Notes: generated by a model from the sequence alone, not told the origin. DNA of 64,000 bases from an uncultured Aquimarina sp. (GCA_947500545.1 CANMSO010000003.1:62001-126000), one strand, 5' to 3'. Positions 18,856-29,614 are shown, numbered from the stretch's first letter. Numbers and translations are program-made.

Positions 18856-20496
18856 ATGGCATTACCAACTATTAACCCTACCACCACAAAAGCATGGGAA
18901 GCATTAAAATCCCATTATGAGAATATAAAAAATACACATCTAAAAGAACTCTTTGCTCAAGATCCTTCTCGTGCAGATCTTTTTTCTATAGCCTGGAAAG
19001 ATTTTTATATTGATTATTCTAAAAACAGAATAGATCAAACCACAAAAAATCTATTACTAGAGCTAGCTAAAGAGGTAAAGCTTGATCAAGCCATAAAACA
19101 GTATTTTGAAGGAGATGTAATTAACGAAACAGAAGAACGAGCAGTACTGCATACCGCACTACGAGTTCCATCTAGTAACAATATACAAGTTGATGGCAAA
19201 AACGTCATTCCTGAAGTTAATGCGGTAAAAGAAAAAATAAAAAAATTCAGTAATCAGGTGATTTCTGGTGATCTAAAAGGATATACCGGTAAAGCCTTTA
19301 CTGATATTGTTAATATAGGTATTGGTGGGTCCGACCTTGGGCCAGCTATGATAACTGAATCATTAGAGTTTTACAAGAATCATCTTAAGGTTCATTTTAT
19401 ATCTAATGTAGACGGAGATCATGTACACCAAAAGTTGAAGGGACTTGATCCTGAGACCACTTTATTTGTTGTAGTTTCTAAAACATTCTCTACTCAGGAA
19501 ACATTATCTAATGCCACCACTGCAAGAAACTGGTTCACAAAACATGCTCCAAAAGATGCTGTAAGCAAACACTTTGTAGCAGTATCTAGTAATATTCCTA
19601 ATGTCACCAATTTTGGAATCGCCGAAGAAAACATTTTCCCGCTATGGGATTGGGTAGGCGGTCGTTTTTCACTTTGGAGTGCCGTTGGTTTATCTATTAG
19701 TCTTTCTGTAGGATACGATAGTTTTGAAGAACTATTAGAAGGAGCTCATGAGATGGATGAACATTTCAAAACCACCGCTTTTGAAGACAATATACCTGTG
19801 ATCCTAGGGATGCTAAGTGTTTGGTATAATAATTTCTTTAATGCCGAAAGTGAAGCTATTATCCCTTATTCTCAATATTTACATAGACTACCAGCTTATC
19901 TACAACAAGGAATTATGGAAAGTAATGGTAAGAGCGTAGATCGTAATGGTAATCCAGTTGATTATCAAACCGGGACTATTATCTGGGGAGAGCCAGGCAC
20001 TAATGCTCAGCACGCTTTTTTCCAATTAATTCACCAGGGAACCAAATTGATTCCTGCAGAATTTATTGGGTTTAAAAATTCACTATTTAATGATCAGGAT
20101 CATCAAGACAAATTAATGGCCAATTTCTTTGCGCAAACTGAAGCCTTAATGAATGGTAAAACCGAAGCTGAAGTACTCGAGGAACTTAGCTCAAAAAAAC
20201 TATCTGAAGAAAAACTAAAGCAGTTAATACCATTCAAAGTTTTTACAGGAAACAAACCTACTACAACTGTTTTAATTGATAAACTAACACCTAAAAGTCT
20301 TGGCGCACTAGTATCAATGTACGAACAACGCATTTTTGTACAAGGTATAGTCTGGAACATCTTTAGCTATGACCAATGGGGTGTAGAATTAGGTAAGCAA
20401 TTAGCAACAAAAATTTTAGAAGAAATTAACAATTCCGAAATTTCTGATCACGATTCTTCTACTCAAGTGTTACTAAAAAAATATCTTAACAAATAA
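18856..20496 (+). CDS. pgi: Glucose-6-phosphate isomerase
   Basis: A 546-aa cytosolic glycolytic enzyme interconverting glucose-6-phosphate and fructose-6-phosphate. The sugar-phosphate-binding signatures are clear: [29 protein letters not shown] and [12 protein letters not shown]; the catalytic glutamate and histidine regions appear in [12 protein letters not shown] and [15 protein letters not shown]. Length is normal for the long-form bacterial enzyme. It starts one base after the M23 peptidase stop codon and is followed by a strong terminator that ends this operon. Confidence 0.97.
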   Translation: MALPTINPTTTKAWEALKSHYENIKNTHLKELFAQDPSRADLFSIAWKDFYIDYSKNRIDQTTKNLLLELAKEVKLDQAIKQYFEGDVINETEERAVLHTALRVPSSNNIQVDGKNVIPEVNAVKEKIKKFSNQVISGDLKGYTGKAFTDIVNIGIGGSDLGPAMITESLEFYKNHLKVHFISNVDGDHVHQKLKGLDPETTLFVVVSKTFSTQETLSNATTARNWFTKHAPKDAVSKHFVAVSSNIPNVTNFGIAEENIFPLWDWVGGRFSLWSAVGLSISLSVGYDSFEELLEGAHEMDEHFKTTAFEDNIPVILGMLSVWYNNFFNAESEAIIPYSQYLHRLPAYLQQGIMESNGKSVDRNGNPVDYQTGTIIWGEPGTNAQHAFFQLIHQGTKLIPAEFIGFKNSLFNDQDHQDKLMANFFAQTEALMNGKTEAEVLEELSSKKLSEEKLKQLIPFKVFTGNKPTTTVLIDKLTPKSLGALVSMYEQRIFVQGIVWNIFSYDQWGVELGKQLATKILEEINNSEISDHDSSTQVLLKKYLNK

Positions 20497-20500
20497 AAAC

Positions 20501-20529
20501 AACCCCCTAAAAACAATATTTAGGGGGTT
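20501..20529 (+). terminator. Rho-independent terminator after pgi
   Basis: AACCCCCTAAA (20501-20511) pairs perfectly with TTTAGGGGGTT (20519-20529) around a 7-nt loop, five bases after the pgi stop. Confidence 0.88.
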
Positions 20530-20768
20530 ATTTGGATTTTTTGACCTTTAATTAGCCTAAAAGTTGCAACAAAAAAGGTAATATTAATTAACATTTCTTT
20601 AGTTAATAACTTTTGGATATCTTCAATCAGTTGATAACCAATATAATTGCAAAATACTTTTACATTTGAACGATGGTTTTTTTGTTAAAAACTCTTAACA
20701 TTAACTTAAACTTAGTTTGCATAAAGATTCGTTCTTTTGCGGCGATTAATTAACTCAATTCTTTTATA

Positions 20769-23378
20769 ATGAAAAAGATTACATTATTATTTGTTGTAAT
20801 CCTTATTGCATTCGTTGGGGAAACGTATGCTCAGGGAGTAGTAACAGGAACAATTTTTGATGGTGAATCAAATGCACCATTACCGGGAGCAAACGTAATT
20901 CAATTACGTACTTCAAACGGAACATCATCAGATTTTGATGGTAAATTTTCACTTCAAGTGGATGCTTCTACAGGAACAATAAATGTTTCTTATGTAGGAT
21001 TTGGTTCTAAAAACATTGCTTACGACGTAACCAATGGAGACCAGGATCTAGGAACTATTACTTTAAATCTTGATAATTCTCTTGAAGAAATCGTTATCGT
21101 AGGTACTGGAGTTGTCGATTTAGCAGAAGACAGAAGAACTCCCATTGCTGTATCTACAGTAAAAGGAGAAGACATTCAGTTAAAAGCGGCTGGTAATGTT
21201 GAATTTACCGAGACAATCAAAAACACACCTTCTGTATACGTTTCAAACCAAGCCGGAGGATTTGGGGATAGTCAGATTTTCTTGAGAGGTTTTGATGATA
21301 CTAATACAGCTGTATTATTAAATGGTCAGCCAATTAATAGTCCTGAAGACGGTAGAATTTTTTGGTCAAATTGGGCTGGTATGTCTGATGTTGCAAATGC
21401 GGTACAGGTGCAACGTGGTCTTGGATCTTCTAAATTAGCCATATCATCTGTTGGTGGTACAATTAACATTATTTCTAAATCTACAGAACAACAAGAAGGT
21501 GGTTATGTAAGAGTATTAGGTGGTAATGATAGCTATGCAAAAGGTACTATAAACTACAACACTGGTTTAAGTGATAGTGGATGGGCATTTTCAGTTTTAG
21601 TAGATCACTGGCAAGCACATAGAAAATGGGCTGAAGGTACTGCAGGTGGTGGACAAAACTATTTATTCTCTGTAGGATATAAGCCAAATGACCAAAATAC
21701 CTTTAACTTCTTAGTTACAGGAGCGCCTCAATGGCATGAGCAAAATTTCTCTCAAGATCTTGAAGTTTTTGAAGAGTTTGGTGCAAAACAAAACAGAAAC
21801 TCAGGTTTCTTAAATGGTGAACGTTTTACGGAAAGACAAAACTATTATCACAAGCCTGTTGCTAACTTAAACTGGGATTTTAATATTAAAGACGGTTTAG
21901 ATTTATCAACTGTACTTTACGCATCATGGGGACGTGGTGGTGGAACTGGACGTCTTGGTAGTGGTAGAAATACTGCAAGAGTTGATGATAATCGTAATCA
22001 AAATATAGATTTTGATCAAATTGTTGAAAACAACATTGCGTCATCAGATGCTAATGGATTTGGAAACTTTGGATCATCTTACATAAGAAGATCCTCTGTT
22101 AACAATCATAACTGGTACGGACTACTTTCTAGTTTAAATATAGAAACAATAGAAAACTGGACTTTTAATGTTGGTTTCGATGCTAGATTGTATCATGGAG
22201 ATCACTTTAGACAGGTTAATGATTTATTAGGTCTTAATGGTTTCATAGACAACTTTAATACGGATAGGCCAGACGATTACGTATTCACAGAAGAGTTTGA
22301 AGCAGACCCATGGTCAGCACTTTTTGACTTTGCAGATGAAGCTAATCGTACACAGTTTGATTATTCTGAAGATATCAATTATTTAGGAGGTTTTGGTCAA
22401 GCAGAATATGCTACAGATAAATTTGCAATCTTTGGACAAGCAGCATTGTCTACGCAATCATACCAAAGAGAAGGACGTTTTACTGGAACTGGAAATGGAT
22501 TAGGAAAATCCGAAAAGCTAAACAAAGTAGGATACAACTTAAAAGGTGGAGCTTCTTATAACGTTACAGAACAGCATTCAGTATTTGTAAATGCTGGGTT
22601 CTTTTCACGTCAACCTTTCTTAGACAATGTATTTGCTGATATTAGAAACTCTAATGATCTAGTAGACCCTGAAGTTGATAATGAAGAAATCACTAGTGTT
22701 GAAGGTGGATACCGTTTTAAAGGCAATAACTTTAAACTAAATGTTGACATCTACAGAACAGAATGGGCGAACCGTTTCTTAAGTACTAACGGACCAGAAC
22801 TTGCAAACGGTGATTTTACAACTTACAGATTAACTAGTGTTGGACAAATCCATCAAGGATTAGAATTCGACTTTGAATACAGACCAAACGGTGGAAGATG
22901 GAAATTAAGAGGTTATGGTTCTATGGGTAACTGGAAGTTTGATGGGACTTCTCCATTTACGCTTGCAAATAATCAAACAGCTACTATTATAGACACTGGT
23001 AGTATTGATTTAACAGGAACGAAAGTTGGTAATGCCGCACAGACTTCTTTTGGTGTAGGTGGATATTTAGACATCTTGGATAACTTGTCCGTTGATTTAG
23101 ATTATAACGTATATACAGATCTTTATGGCTTCGTAGATCCTGAAGATGTTGCTGATGCAGCTTTCCGTGGTGAGATATACCAAGCAGAAAGATTACCATC
23201 ATATGACCTTGTAGATGCTGGTATCACTTATAAATTTAATATTGGTGAAGACAGATTAACTTTTAGAGGAAATGTTAAAAATGTATTTAACTCTCCTTAC
23301 TTAAGTCAATTAAATGCTTTCGGTTACTTCTTAGGTGTTGGAAGAACATGGAACGCAAGCTTAAGTTATAAGTTCTAA
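20769..23378 (+). CDS. TonB-dependent outer-membrane receptor
   Basis: An 869-aa outer-membrane receptor that imports a nutrient using the TonB/ExbBD system. It has a signal peptide (MKKITLLFVVILIAFVGETYAQ), a carboxypeptidase-D regulatory-like domain (residues ~23-110: VVTGTIFDGESNAPLPGANV), a plug domain (SLEEIVIVGTGVVDLAEDRR... VYVSNQAGGFGDSQIFLRGF) and a barrel ending in WNASLSYKF. The overall type is FecA-like rather than SusC-like, and no SusD partner is adjacent. The substrate cannot be told; a siderophore or iron complex is possible. It is a single-gene unit between two terminators. Confidence 0.92.
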   Translation: MKKITLLFVVILIAFVGETYAQGVVTGTIFDGESNAPLPGANVIQLRTSNGTSSDFDGKFSLQVDASTGTINVSYVGFGSKNIAYDVTNGDQDLGTITLNLDNSLEEIVIVGTGVVDLAEDRRTPIAVSTVKGEDIQLKAAGNVEFTETIKNTPSVYVSNQAGGFGDSQIFLRGFDDTNTAVLLNGQPINSPEDGRIFWSNWAGMSDVANAVQVQRGLGSSKLAISSVGGTINIISKSTEQQEGGYVRVLGGNDSYAKGTINYNTGLSDSGWAFSVLVDHWQAHRKWAEGTAGGGQNYLFSVGYKPNDQNTFNFLVTGAPQWHEQNFSQDLEVFEEFGAKQNRNSGFLNGERFTERQNYYHKPVANLNWDFNIKDGLDLSTVLYASWGRGGGTGRLGSGRNTARVDDNRNQNIDFDQIVENNIASSDANGFGNFGSSYIRRSSVNNHNWYGLLSSLNIETIENWTFNVGFDARLYHGDHFRQVNDLLGLNGFIDNFNTDRPDDYVFTEEFEADPWSALFDFADEANRTQFDYSEDINYLGGFGQAEYATDKFAIFGQAALSTQSYQREGRFTGTGNGLGKSEKLNKVGYNLKGGASYNVTEQHSVFVNAGFFSRQPFLDNVFADIRNSNDLVDPEVDNEEITSVEGGYRFKGNNFKLNVDIYRTEWANRFLSTNGPELANGDFTTYRLTSVGQIHQGLEFDFEYRPNGGRWKLRGYGSMGNWKFDGTSPFTLANNQTATIIDTGSIDLTGTKVGNAAQTSFGVGGYLDILDNLSVDLDYNVYTDLYGFVDPEDVADAAFRGEIYQAERLPSYDLVDAGITYKFNIGEDRLTFRGNVKNVFNSPYLSQLNAFGYFLGVGRTWNASLSYKF

Positions 23379-23402
23379 ACTTTCTATAAAAAAGATTTTA
23401 AA

Positions 23403-23438
23403 AACCTCATTCATTAATTTTGAATGAGGTTTTTTTTA
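23403..23438 (+). terminator. Rho-independent terminator after the TonB receptor
   Basis: AACCTCATTCA pairs with TGAATGAGGTT around TTAATTT, followed by eight T. Confidence 0.92.
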
Positions 23439-23449
23439 TTCATTATATT

Positions 23450-23457
23450 TACCTTTG
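23450..23457 (+). promoter_or_regulatory. -7 promoter element (TACCTTTG)
   Basis: An exact TAnnTTTG element 20 bases ahead of the start codon of the four-helix membrane protein gene. No good TTTG -33 element is visible at the right distance. Confidence 0.5.
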
Positions 23458-23477
23458 GATAAACTAAACACATCATT

Positions 23478-23918
23478 ATGTACGAAGCAATTCAAATCGT
23501 TCACTCCTACTGGGCTTATCTTGTCGTTCTTGTAGTTACCCTAGCAACAATCAATGCCCTTGCTGGTTTTTTTAGCAAAAGGGAATACGCTCCTAAAGAT
23601 TTTAGAGTTTCTTTATTTGCGCTTATCGTCTCTCATATTCAACTTTTGATAGGTATTGTAATTTTCTTTGTATCTCCCTTAGTAGTTTGGTTTTCAGGAA
23701 CCCATAAAATGGGAGAAATTATGGGTGACGCTACATTAAGACTATATAATGTAGAACATCCAATGATAATGATCCTAATGATCGTTTTTATTACCATGGG
23801 ATATTCTAAACATAAAAAGAAGCTTACTTCTACTCCTAAGTTTAAGATGTTAGCTATCTTCTATACATTAGCTTGGATCCTTATGCTATCACGAATTCCT
23901 TGGGCTAATTGGTTCTAA
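23478..23918 (+). CDS. Four-helix membrane protein, cytochrome-b-like, function unknown
   Basis: A 146-aa inner-membrane protein with four predicted helices (about residues 12-32, 43-66, 93-111 and 122-140). Histidines lie in or near helices (H9, H53, H94), which explains why similar flavobacterial proteins are sometimes labelled cytochrome b; heme binding is not shown by the sequence. It is preceded by a -7 promoter element, and its stop codon overlaps the 3' end of the YjbQ-family gene on the other strand by 4 bases. Confidence 0.7.
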   Translation: MYEAIQIVHSYWAYLVVLVVTLATINALAGFFSKREYAPKDFRVSLFALIVSHIQLLIGIVIFFVSPLVVWFSGTHKMGEIMGDATLRLYNVEHPMIMILMIVFITMGYSKHKKKLTSTPKFKMLAIFYTLAWILMLSRIPWANWF

Positions 23919-24343
23919 GACAATTCACCAAAAGCAGTTAACACCAGTTTTCTAGAGCCTCCATAATCCCTATGCTCGCATAGGTATATTCCTTGCCAAA
24001 TACCAAGGTTTAATTGACCATTGGTAATAGGAATTTGAACAGAAGCTCCCATTAATGATGCTTTGATATGTGCAGGCATATCATCTGGCCCCTCATATGT
24101 GTGAATGTAATAAGCTGCATTTTCGGGAACCATAATATTCATATGGCTTTCAAAATCCTGCCTAACTGTTGGATCTGCATTTTCGTTTATGGTAAGACTT
24201 GCAGAGGTATGCTTTATAAACACTTGTATTTGTCCAACTTTAATTTGTGCGATTTCGGGTATACCAGATAAAACCTCATCAGTTATCAAATGAAAACCTC
24301 TGGTAAACGATGGTAATTGTATTTCTATTTGAAAAAATGTCAT
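23915..24343 (-). CDS. YjbQ family protein (UPF0047; secondary thiamine-phosphate synthase activity reported)
   Basis: A 142-aa protein of the UPF0047/YjbQ family, some members of which show weak thiamine-phosphate synthase activity. The family core is clear: VFIKHTSASLTINENADPTVRQDFE, then MPAHIKASLMGASVQIPI and LGIWQGIYLCEHRD. The start at 24343 (MTFFQIEIQ) is chosen over 24367 because homologues begin near this residue and the earlier ATG would add an unusual hydrophobic extension. The real cellular role is uncertain. Confidence 0.88.
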   Translation of the reverse strand: MTFFQIEIQLPSFTRGFHLITDEVLSGIPEIAQIKVGQIQVFIKHTSASLTINENADPTVRQDFESHMNIMVPENAAYYIHTYEGPDDMPAHIKASLMGASVQIPITNGQLNLGIWQGIYLCEHRDYGGSRKLVLTAFGELS

Positions 24344-24416
24344 GATGTACTTTAAACTTAAAAGCAATTTAATACAAATTTCACAGTCTTAACCTATCGT
24401 TTTTCGCTTAACTACA

Positions 24417-24424
24417 TACCTTTG
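24417..24424 (+). promoter_or_regulatory. -7 promoter element (TACCTTTG) of the HAD hydrolase gene
   Basis: An exact TAnnTTTG element. Transcription would begin at about 24430, which rules out a TTG start at 24422 and leaves ATG 24437 or 24446. Confidence 0.6.
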
Positions 24425-24445
24425 CAACTTAAATTAATGATTGTA

Positions 24446-25264
24446 ATGGATTTATCAAAAATTAAACTGGTTTCTACAGATATGGATGGCACACTGCTTA
24501 ACTCTGGAGGAGAAGTAAGTCGGCATTTCTTTGAGTTATTCGAAGAATTGAATAGCCTGGGTGTAACATTTGTAGCCGCCAGCGGAAGACAATACTATAG
24601 CATCATTGAAAAACTAAAACCAATAAAAGACGATATCTACGTCATTGCCGAAAACGGAGCACTAACCATGCGCCAGGATAAAGAACTTCAGACTACTGTA
24701 ATTGATCGTGACACCTACCTGGAGCTACTTGATATCACAAAAGATCTCAAAGGCTCTCAGGTCATCTTATGTGGAAGAAAAAAGGGATACATCGAAGATT
24801 ACGGGCAGGATTTTGTAGATATGTTTTCAGAGTATTACTATAAATACGAGATCGTAGAAAATCTAGCAGAGGTAACAGATGATTTATATCTTAAAATCGC
24901 AATTTGTAATCAAAAGGGATCAGAAAAATATCTATATCCAGCATTAAAACATCTAGAGGGTAGATTAAAAGTAAAAGTCTCTGGCGAAATATGGCTGGAT
25001 CTATCACATAATCTTGCCAACAAAGGGCATGCTTTGCAACAGCTTCAAGAAAGCCATAACATACTACCAGAAGAAACCATGGTTTTTGGTGATTATAATA
25101 ACGATCTTGAAATGATGACCAGAGCAAAATATAGTTTCGCTATGCAAAATGCGCATCCCAATGTGAAAGCAATTGCCAATTACGAAACAAGAAGTAATAA
25201 TGACAATGGCGTAGAATATATGCTACATAAAATGATTGAAGCCAAAAAAGCCGCTGTTATTTAA
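24446..25264 (+). CDS. Cof-type HAD-superfamily sugar-phosphatase-like hydrolase
   Basis: A 272-aa cytosolic phosphatase. HAD motif I is STDMDGTLLNS (nucleophile Asp, second Asp two residues on), motif II is AASGRQY, and the final metal motif is VFGDYNNDLEMM; the type IIB cap lies between. Cof-type enzymes dephosphorylate sugar phosphates, FMN or PLP with broad specificity. ATG 24446 places motif I at the usual distance; ATG 24437 (three residues more) cannot be excluded. Its 3' end overlaps the convergent lipoprotein gene by 8 bases. Confidence 0.88.
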   Translation: MDLSKIKLVSTDMDGTLLNSGGEVSRHFFELFEELNSLGVTFVAASGRQYYSIIEKLKPIKDDIYVIAENGALTMRQDKELQTTVIDRDTYLELLDITKDLKGSQVILCGRKKGYIEDYGQDFVDMFSEYYYKYEIVENLAEVTDDLYLKIAICNQKGSEKYLYPALKHLEGRLKVKVSGEIWLDLSHNLANKGHALQQLQESHNILPEETMVFGDYNNDLEMMTRAKYSFAMQNAHPNVKAIANYETRSNNDNGVEYMLHKMIEAKKAAVI

Positions 25265-26321
25265 TATTGTCCTGGGTAATATCAATACTCAAACTACCTC
25301 TTTCCCCCGTAGCTTGCCAAAAGTTAAATAAACCACCCCATTGATCTGGAGCACCTTTTCTGGAAAAGTTTTCTAAATCGGTATTGATAGATTCAATTTT
25401 TTCCTCACTTAGTTTCGAAGTAGAAATAACTACAGTGATTCCCTTAAAATCTTTCTGAGAAATCTGTACAGATGGCACTCTTTCTCCATGCTCTGCAATA
25501 AGATCTGCTGCAGTGATTGTTCTAATATTATCTGCGGTAAATGTCCCGGAACCAGTAGACACAGGATTTTCGGCTACCATAACAGGCTCTAGCTCATCTG
25601 CACCTATTAATCCCATAATGTATAGCTCTAGATTACCATAGGCAAGTGCGTTTCCGCCATTAGCAAAAGTTCCAAAACTATCTCTTCCATCTACATTTGC
25701 CATATACGCATTACTTCCTAAATCAGTAAGTTGATCAAAACCTCCTAATTGTCCACCCACACTCGCAAATCCCCAATGACCGCCAACAGTAGTAGGTATT
25801 AAACCGTAATTACCCCAATAATGAACTATTTCATGTAAAAAAGGTCCGTTTCGTACATATTCTGTTCGTGGCATGTGAATAATACTTTTCAAAGCACCTT
25901 GCGAACCATATGTCGTGGTATTATCGTATATAGATGAAGCAATACCTTCTACATCATTTTTAATCTTTCTCGTTACTCCAAAATACAAACCATCTGGTTG
26001 TTCTGTTTCTACAGAAAGAATAAAAATGAAATCAAAGTCGTCATTAAAATATTCATATACCTTATTAGAAACCATTGCGAAATCACCTTCTCCTGCAATA
26101 AACTTATTATAATCGGCTTGTGATAAGACATAATTTACCAGCTTATTGCCTTGATCTAATACAAAGTTTTCTTCAAAAACATTACCATCTGGAGTACCTG
26201 GATTATCAATAGGATTATCCGTACTTCCGTCATCACTACTACAAGAAACGCAGGCCAAAGCAATAGCAATTAAAAAAAAGTAAACATAGATTGGCACCTT
26301 GCCGGGGAAAAGGTTTTGCAT
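25257..26321 (-). CDS. Lipoprotein with HExxH motif, putative zinc metallopeptidase
   Basis: A 354-aa lipoprotein not assigned to a named family. The lipobox is ALACVSC with Cys27, followed by Ser-Ser-Asp-Asp, which resembles the acidic surface-export signal of Bacteroidota lipoproteins. At residues 163-167 stands HEIVH, the HExxH zinc/catalytic motif, with a possible third ligand in GGHWGF (H182). The surrounding text (FLHEIVHYWGNYG; GNLELYIMGLIG) suits a metallopeptidase. A surface-exposed protease is the best guess; substrate unknown. It overlaps the HAD hydrolase gene by 8 bases, tail to tail. Confidence 0.6.
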   Translation of the reverse strand: MQNLFPGKVPIYVYFFLIAIALACVSCSSDDGSTDNPIDNPGTPDGNVFEENFVLDQGNKLVNYVLSQADYNKFIAGEGDFAMVSNKVYEYFNDDFDFIFILSVETEQPDGLYFGVTRKIKNDVEGIASSIYDNTTTYGSQGALKSIIHMPRTEYVRNGPFLHEIVHYWGNYGLIPTTVGGHWGFASVGGQLGGFDQLTDLGSNAYMANVDGRDSFGTFANGGNALAYGNLELYIMGLIGADELEPVMVAENPVSTGSGTFTADNIRTITAADLIAEHGERVPSVQISQKDFKGITVVISTSKLSEEKIESINTDLENFSRKGAPDQWGGLFNFWQATGERGSLSIDITQDNIK

Positions 26322-26516
26322 AAGTGGTTAGTTTTAATCATGTATATTATTTTAAACGTAAACTAACTACATGTTAGTACATCAAACAATACACATTGGG
26401 GTTTATAAACTAATACAAACTTATAAAATTTTTTGAATAAAAGCACTTAATCTTATAAATAATACACTTTATCTATCAAAAAAGATGTTTTTTGAAAGTA
26501 AAGTACTACATACTGA

Positions 26517-28313
26517 TTAGTCATTCAGCTTCAGTACCGCCATGAATGCTTCCTGAGGAATCTCTACATTTCCTACCTGACGCATACGTTTCTTACCTTT
26601 TTTCTGCTTTTCCAATAGCTTACGCTTACGCGATATATCACCTCCGTAACATTTTGCAGTTACATCTTTTCGAAGTGCTTTTACTGTCTCACGAGCTATA
26701 AACTTGGCACCGATTGCTGCCTGAATAGGAATATCAAATTGCTGACGCGGAATTAATTCTTTTAGTTTCTCACAGATCTTTTTACCAATCTCATATGCAT
26801 TATCCTTATGTAATAATGCAGATAAGGCATCTACAATATTTCCATTTAGTAAAATATCAACTTTTACCAGCTTAGAAGCACGCATACCAATAGGTGTATA
26901 ATCAAAAGAAGCATATCCTTTTGATACCGTTTTCAGTCGGTCATAAAAATCAAAAACGATCTCTGCCAATGGCATATCAAAAGTAAGTTCTACACGTTCT
27001 GTAGTAAGATAGGTTTGATTAGTAATCTCTCCTCGTTTCTCGATACATAATGACATTACAGAACCCACAAAATCAGATTTGGTAATAATAGAAGCTTTGA
27101 TATATGGTTCTTCTACACGATTCATAGAAGAAGGATCTGGTAAATCAGATGGATTGTTTACAATAATAATATCATCTGGATTCTTGTGCGTAAATGCATG
27201 ATACGATACGTTAGGTACCGTAGTAATCACAGTCATATTAAATTCCCGCTCTAATCGCTCCTGGATAATCTCCATGTGCAACATCCCAAGGAACCCACAT
27301 CGAAAACCAAACCCTAATGCGGCAGAACTCTCGGGCACAAAAACCAAAGAGGCATCATTAAGTTGTAGTTTCTCCATAGATGCTCTTAGCTCTTCATAAT
27401 CCTCTGTATCTACAGGATAAATACCTGCAAAAACCATTGGTTTTACATCTTCAAATCCTTCAATGGCATTTTGAGTAGGCGTTTTAGCATCTGTGATTGT
27501 ATCTCCCACTTTTACTTCACGTGCATCTTTGATTCCTGTGATTAGATACCCTACATCACCAGTTTTTACTGCTTGTTTTGGTACTTGATTTAATTTCAAT
27601 GTACCTATTTCATCAGCAAAATAGTTCTTTCCTGTAGCCACAAATTTAATTTGTTGCCCCTTTTTTATTTCACCATTTATAACTCTAAAATAGGTTTCTA
27701 CTCCTCTAAATGGATTATAAACTGAATCAAAAATCAAAGCTTGTAACGGTTCGTCAGGATTACCTTTAGGTGCTGGAACACGTTCTATTATTGCGGTAAG
27801 AATTTCTTCGATCCCAATTCCTGTTTTGGCACTAGCTGGGATTACTTCTTCTGCATCACATCCCAATAAATCCACAATATCATCAGTTACTTCCTCTGGG
27901 TTGGCACTTGGTAAATCTACTTTATTTAATACCGGTATAATTTCCAGGTCATTTTCTAACGCTAGGTACAAATTAGAAATGGTTTGCGCCTGTATACTTT
28001 GCGCAGCATCTACAATTAGTAAAGCACCTTCACATGCCGCAATAGAGCGCGAAACTTCATAAGAAAAATCTACATGGCCCGGAGTATCAATAAGATTAAG
28101 GATATATTCTTCTCCTTTGTGGGTATACTCCATCTGGATAGCATGACTCTTTATGGTAATCCCACGTTCACGTTCCAGATCCATACTGTCTAGTAATTGT
28201 GCCTGCGCTTCACGAGCGGTTACCGATCCTGTAAAATCCAAAAGTCGATCTGCCAGCGTACTCTTACCGTGATCAATATGTGCAATAATGCAAAAGTTTC
28301 TAATGTTCTTCAT
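26517..28313 (-). CDS. lepA: Elongation factor 4 (ribosomal back-translocase)
   Basis: A 598-aa translational GTPase associated with ribosome back-translocation and initiation under stress. G1 is [16 protein letters not shown]2/G3 follow with RERGITI and [15 protein letters not shown]4 is NKVDLPSAN and G5 is SAKTG. The LepA-specific C-terminal domain is intact ([20 protein letters not shown], then VPQEAF-like ending). Length is normal. It is monocistronic; a repeat-rich intergenic region lies upstream. Confidence 0.97.
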   Translation of the reverse strand: MKNIRNFCIIAHIDHGKSTLADRLLDFTGSVTAREAQAQLLDSMDLERERGITIKSHAIQMEYTHKGEEYILNLIDTPGHVDFSYEVSRSIAACEGALLIVDAAQSIQAQTISNLYLALENDLEIIPVLNKVDLPSANPEEVTDDIVDLLGCDAEEVIPASAKTGIGIEEILTAIIERVPAPKGNPDEPLQALIFDSVYNPFRGVETYFRVINGEIKKGQQIKFVATGKNYFADEIGTLKLNQVPKQAVKTGDVGYLITGIKDAREVKVGDTITDAKTPTQNAIEGFEDVKPMVFAGIYPVDTEDYEELRASMEKLQLNDASLVFVPESSAALGFGFRCGFLGMLHMEIIQERLEREFNMTVITTVPNVSYHAFTHKNPDDIIIVNNPSDLPDPSSMNRVEEPYIKASIITKSDFVGSVMSLCIEKRGEITNQTYLTTERVELTFDMPLAEIVFDFYDRLKTVSKGYASFDYTPIGMRASKLVKVDILLNGNIVDALSALLHKDNAYEIGKKICEKLKELIPRQQFDIPIQAAIGAKFIARETVKALRKDVTAKCYGGDISRKRKLLEKQKKGKKRMRQVGNVEIPQEAFMAVLKLND

Positions 28314-28332
28314 TCTTTCTATTCTATTAAGC

Positions 28333-28495
28333 CTTAGGGCGTGATCCCGAGTAGTCGGGACCGGGCTTTTCGTTCATACTCCTCGGCAAGTTTATCCTTC
28401 AACAACACTTCGACAAGCTTAGTGTGACAGCATAGGATGACAACTTTCCTGTGGGGTAACCACTACAATCCCTCACGCAGTTTCCACTACTGTAA
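28333..28495. repeat. Dispersed-repeat-like intergenic element
   Basis: The 308-base lepA-dusB gap has an unusually G/C-rich block. It contains TCCCGA-GTAG-TCGGGA (28345-28360, perfect 6-bp hairpin) inside AGGGCGTG...CGGGCTTTTCG, then ACACT (28406-28410) pairing with AGTGT (28421-28425) in CACTTCGACAAGCTTAGTGT, then CCACTACAATCCCTCACGC. These strings resemble repeats I know from intergenic regions of many flavobacterial genomes. Copy number in this genome cannot be judged from one window. Confidence 0.55.
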
Positions 28496-28621
28496 TGACT
28501 TGCAAATATAATCGATTTTAAAAGGTTTGTGTCATTACTTTCTTATTATTTGAAGCTCATTGATTTTTGAAGCCATATAAGTTTGTTATAATTTGTACTT
28601 TTACCAAAAAAAGTAACTGCT

Positions 28622-29614
28622 GTGGCCAAGATAGGAGACATAGATGTAGGAGAATTTCCGTTGTTATTAGCACCCATGGAAGACGTGAGTGATCCGCCGT
28701 TTCGCGCATTATGCAAAGAACAAGGTGCAGATGTTGTATATACAGAGTTTATATCCAGTGAAGGGTTAATACGCGATGCCGCCAAGAGCGTCATGAAACT
28801 TGACATCTACGAAAAAGAGCGCCCAGTTGGGATCCAAATTTTTGGTGCCAACCTGGATTCTATGCTAAAATCAGTAGAAATTGTAGAAGCTTCTGGCCCA
28901 GATATTATCGATATTAATTTTGGTTGCCCGGTAAAAAAAGTGGTTAGTAAAGGAGCAGGAGCAGGTATTCTTAAAGATATTGATCTTATGGTTTCACTTA
29001 CCGAAGCTATGGTAAAACATACCAAACTACCTGTAACTGTAAAAACAAGGCTAGGCTGGGATCACGATTCAATTAAAATTGTAGAAGTTGCAGAACGCAT
29101 ACAGGATGTAGGAGCCAAAGCAATTTCTATTCATGGTCGTACCAGAGCGCAAATGTATAAAGGTAATGCAGATTGGAAACCGATTGCCGATGTAAAAAAC
29201 AATCCTAGAATGCACATCCCAGTATTTGGTAATGGAGATGTTGATACTCCACAACGTGCTATGGAAATGCGCGATCAATACGGGCTTGACGGCGCTATGA
29301 TAGGTCGTGCAAGTATAGGGTATCCTTGGTTTTTTAAAGAAGTAAAACATTATTTTAAAACCGGTGAACTTTTACCTCCCCCAACAATAGAAGAACGAGT
29401 AGTTGCAGCACGAAGGCATTTAGAAATGGCTATTGATTGGAAAGGAGAGAAACTTGGTGTTTTTGAAACCCGTAGGCATTACACCAATTACTTTAAAGGG
29501 ATTCCACATTTTAAAGAATACCGTATGAAAATGGTCACTAGTGATGACTCTGTAGATGTATTTGCCGCTTTTGACGAGATCCAAGATAAATTCGCGGGAT
29601 TTGAGTTTGCTTAA
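28622..29614 (+). CDS. dusB: tRNA-dihydrouridine synthase
   Basis: A 330-aa FMN enzyme that reduces uridines in tRNA D-loops. FMN-binding and catalytic blocks: LLAPMEDVSDPPFRALC, DINFGCPVKKVVSKGAGAGIL (catalytic Cys in GCPV), TVKTRLGWDHDS, ISIHGRTRAQMYKGNADW and GNGDVDTPQRAMEM followed by IGRASIGYPWFF. The start is GTG at 28622, the only start that keeps the N-terminal strand. It matches the DusB group. Neighbouring genes are on the other strand. Confidence 0.93.
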   Translation: MAKIGDIDVGEFPLLLAPMEDVSDPPFRALCKEQGADVVYTEFISSEGLIRDAAKSVMKLDIYEKERPVGIQIFGANLDSMLKSVEIVEASGPDIIDINFGCPVKKVVSKGAGAGILKDIDLMVSLTEAMVKHTKLPVTVKTRLGWDHDSIKIVEVAERIQDVGAKAISIHGRTRAQMYKGNADWKPIADVKNNPRMHIPVFGNGDVDTPQRAMEMRDQYGLDGAMIGRASIGYPWFFKEVKHYFKTGELLPPPTIEERVVAARRHLEMAIDWKGEKLGVFETRRHYTNYFKGIPHFKEYRMKMVTSDDSVDVFAAFDEIQDKFAGFEFA

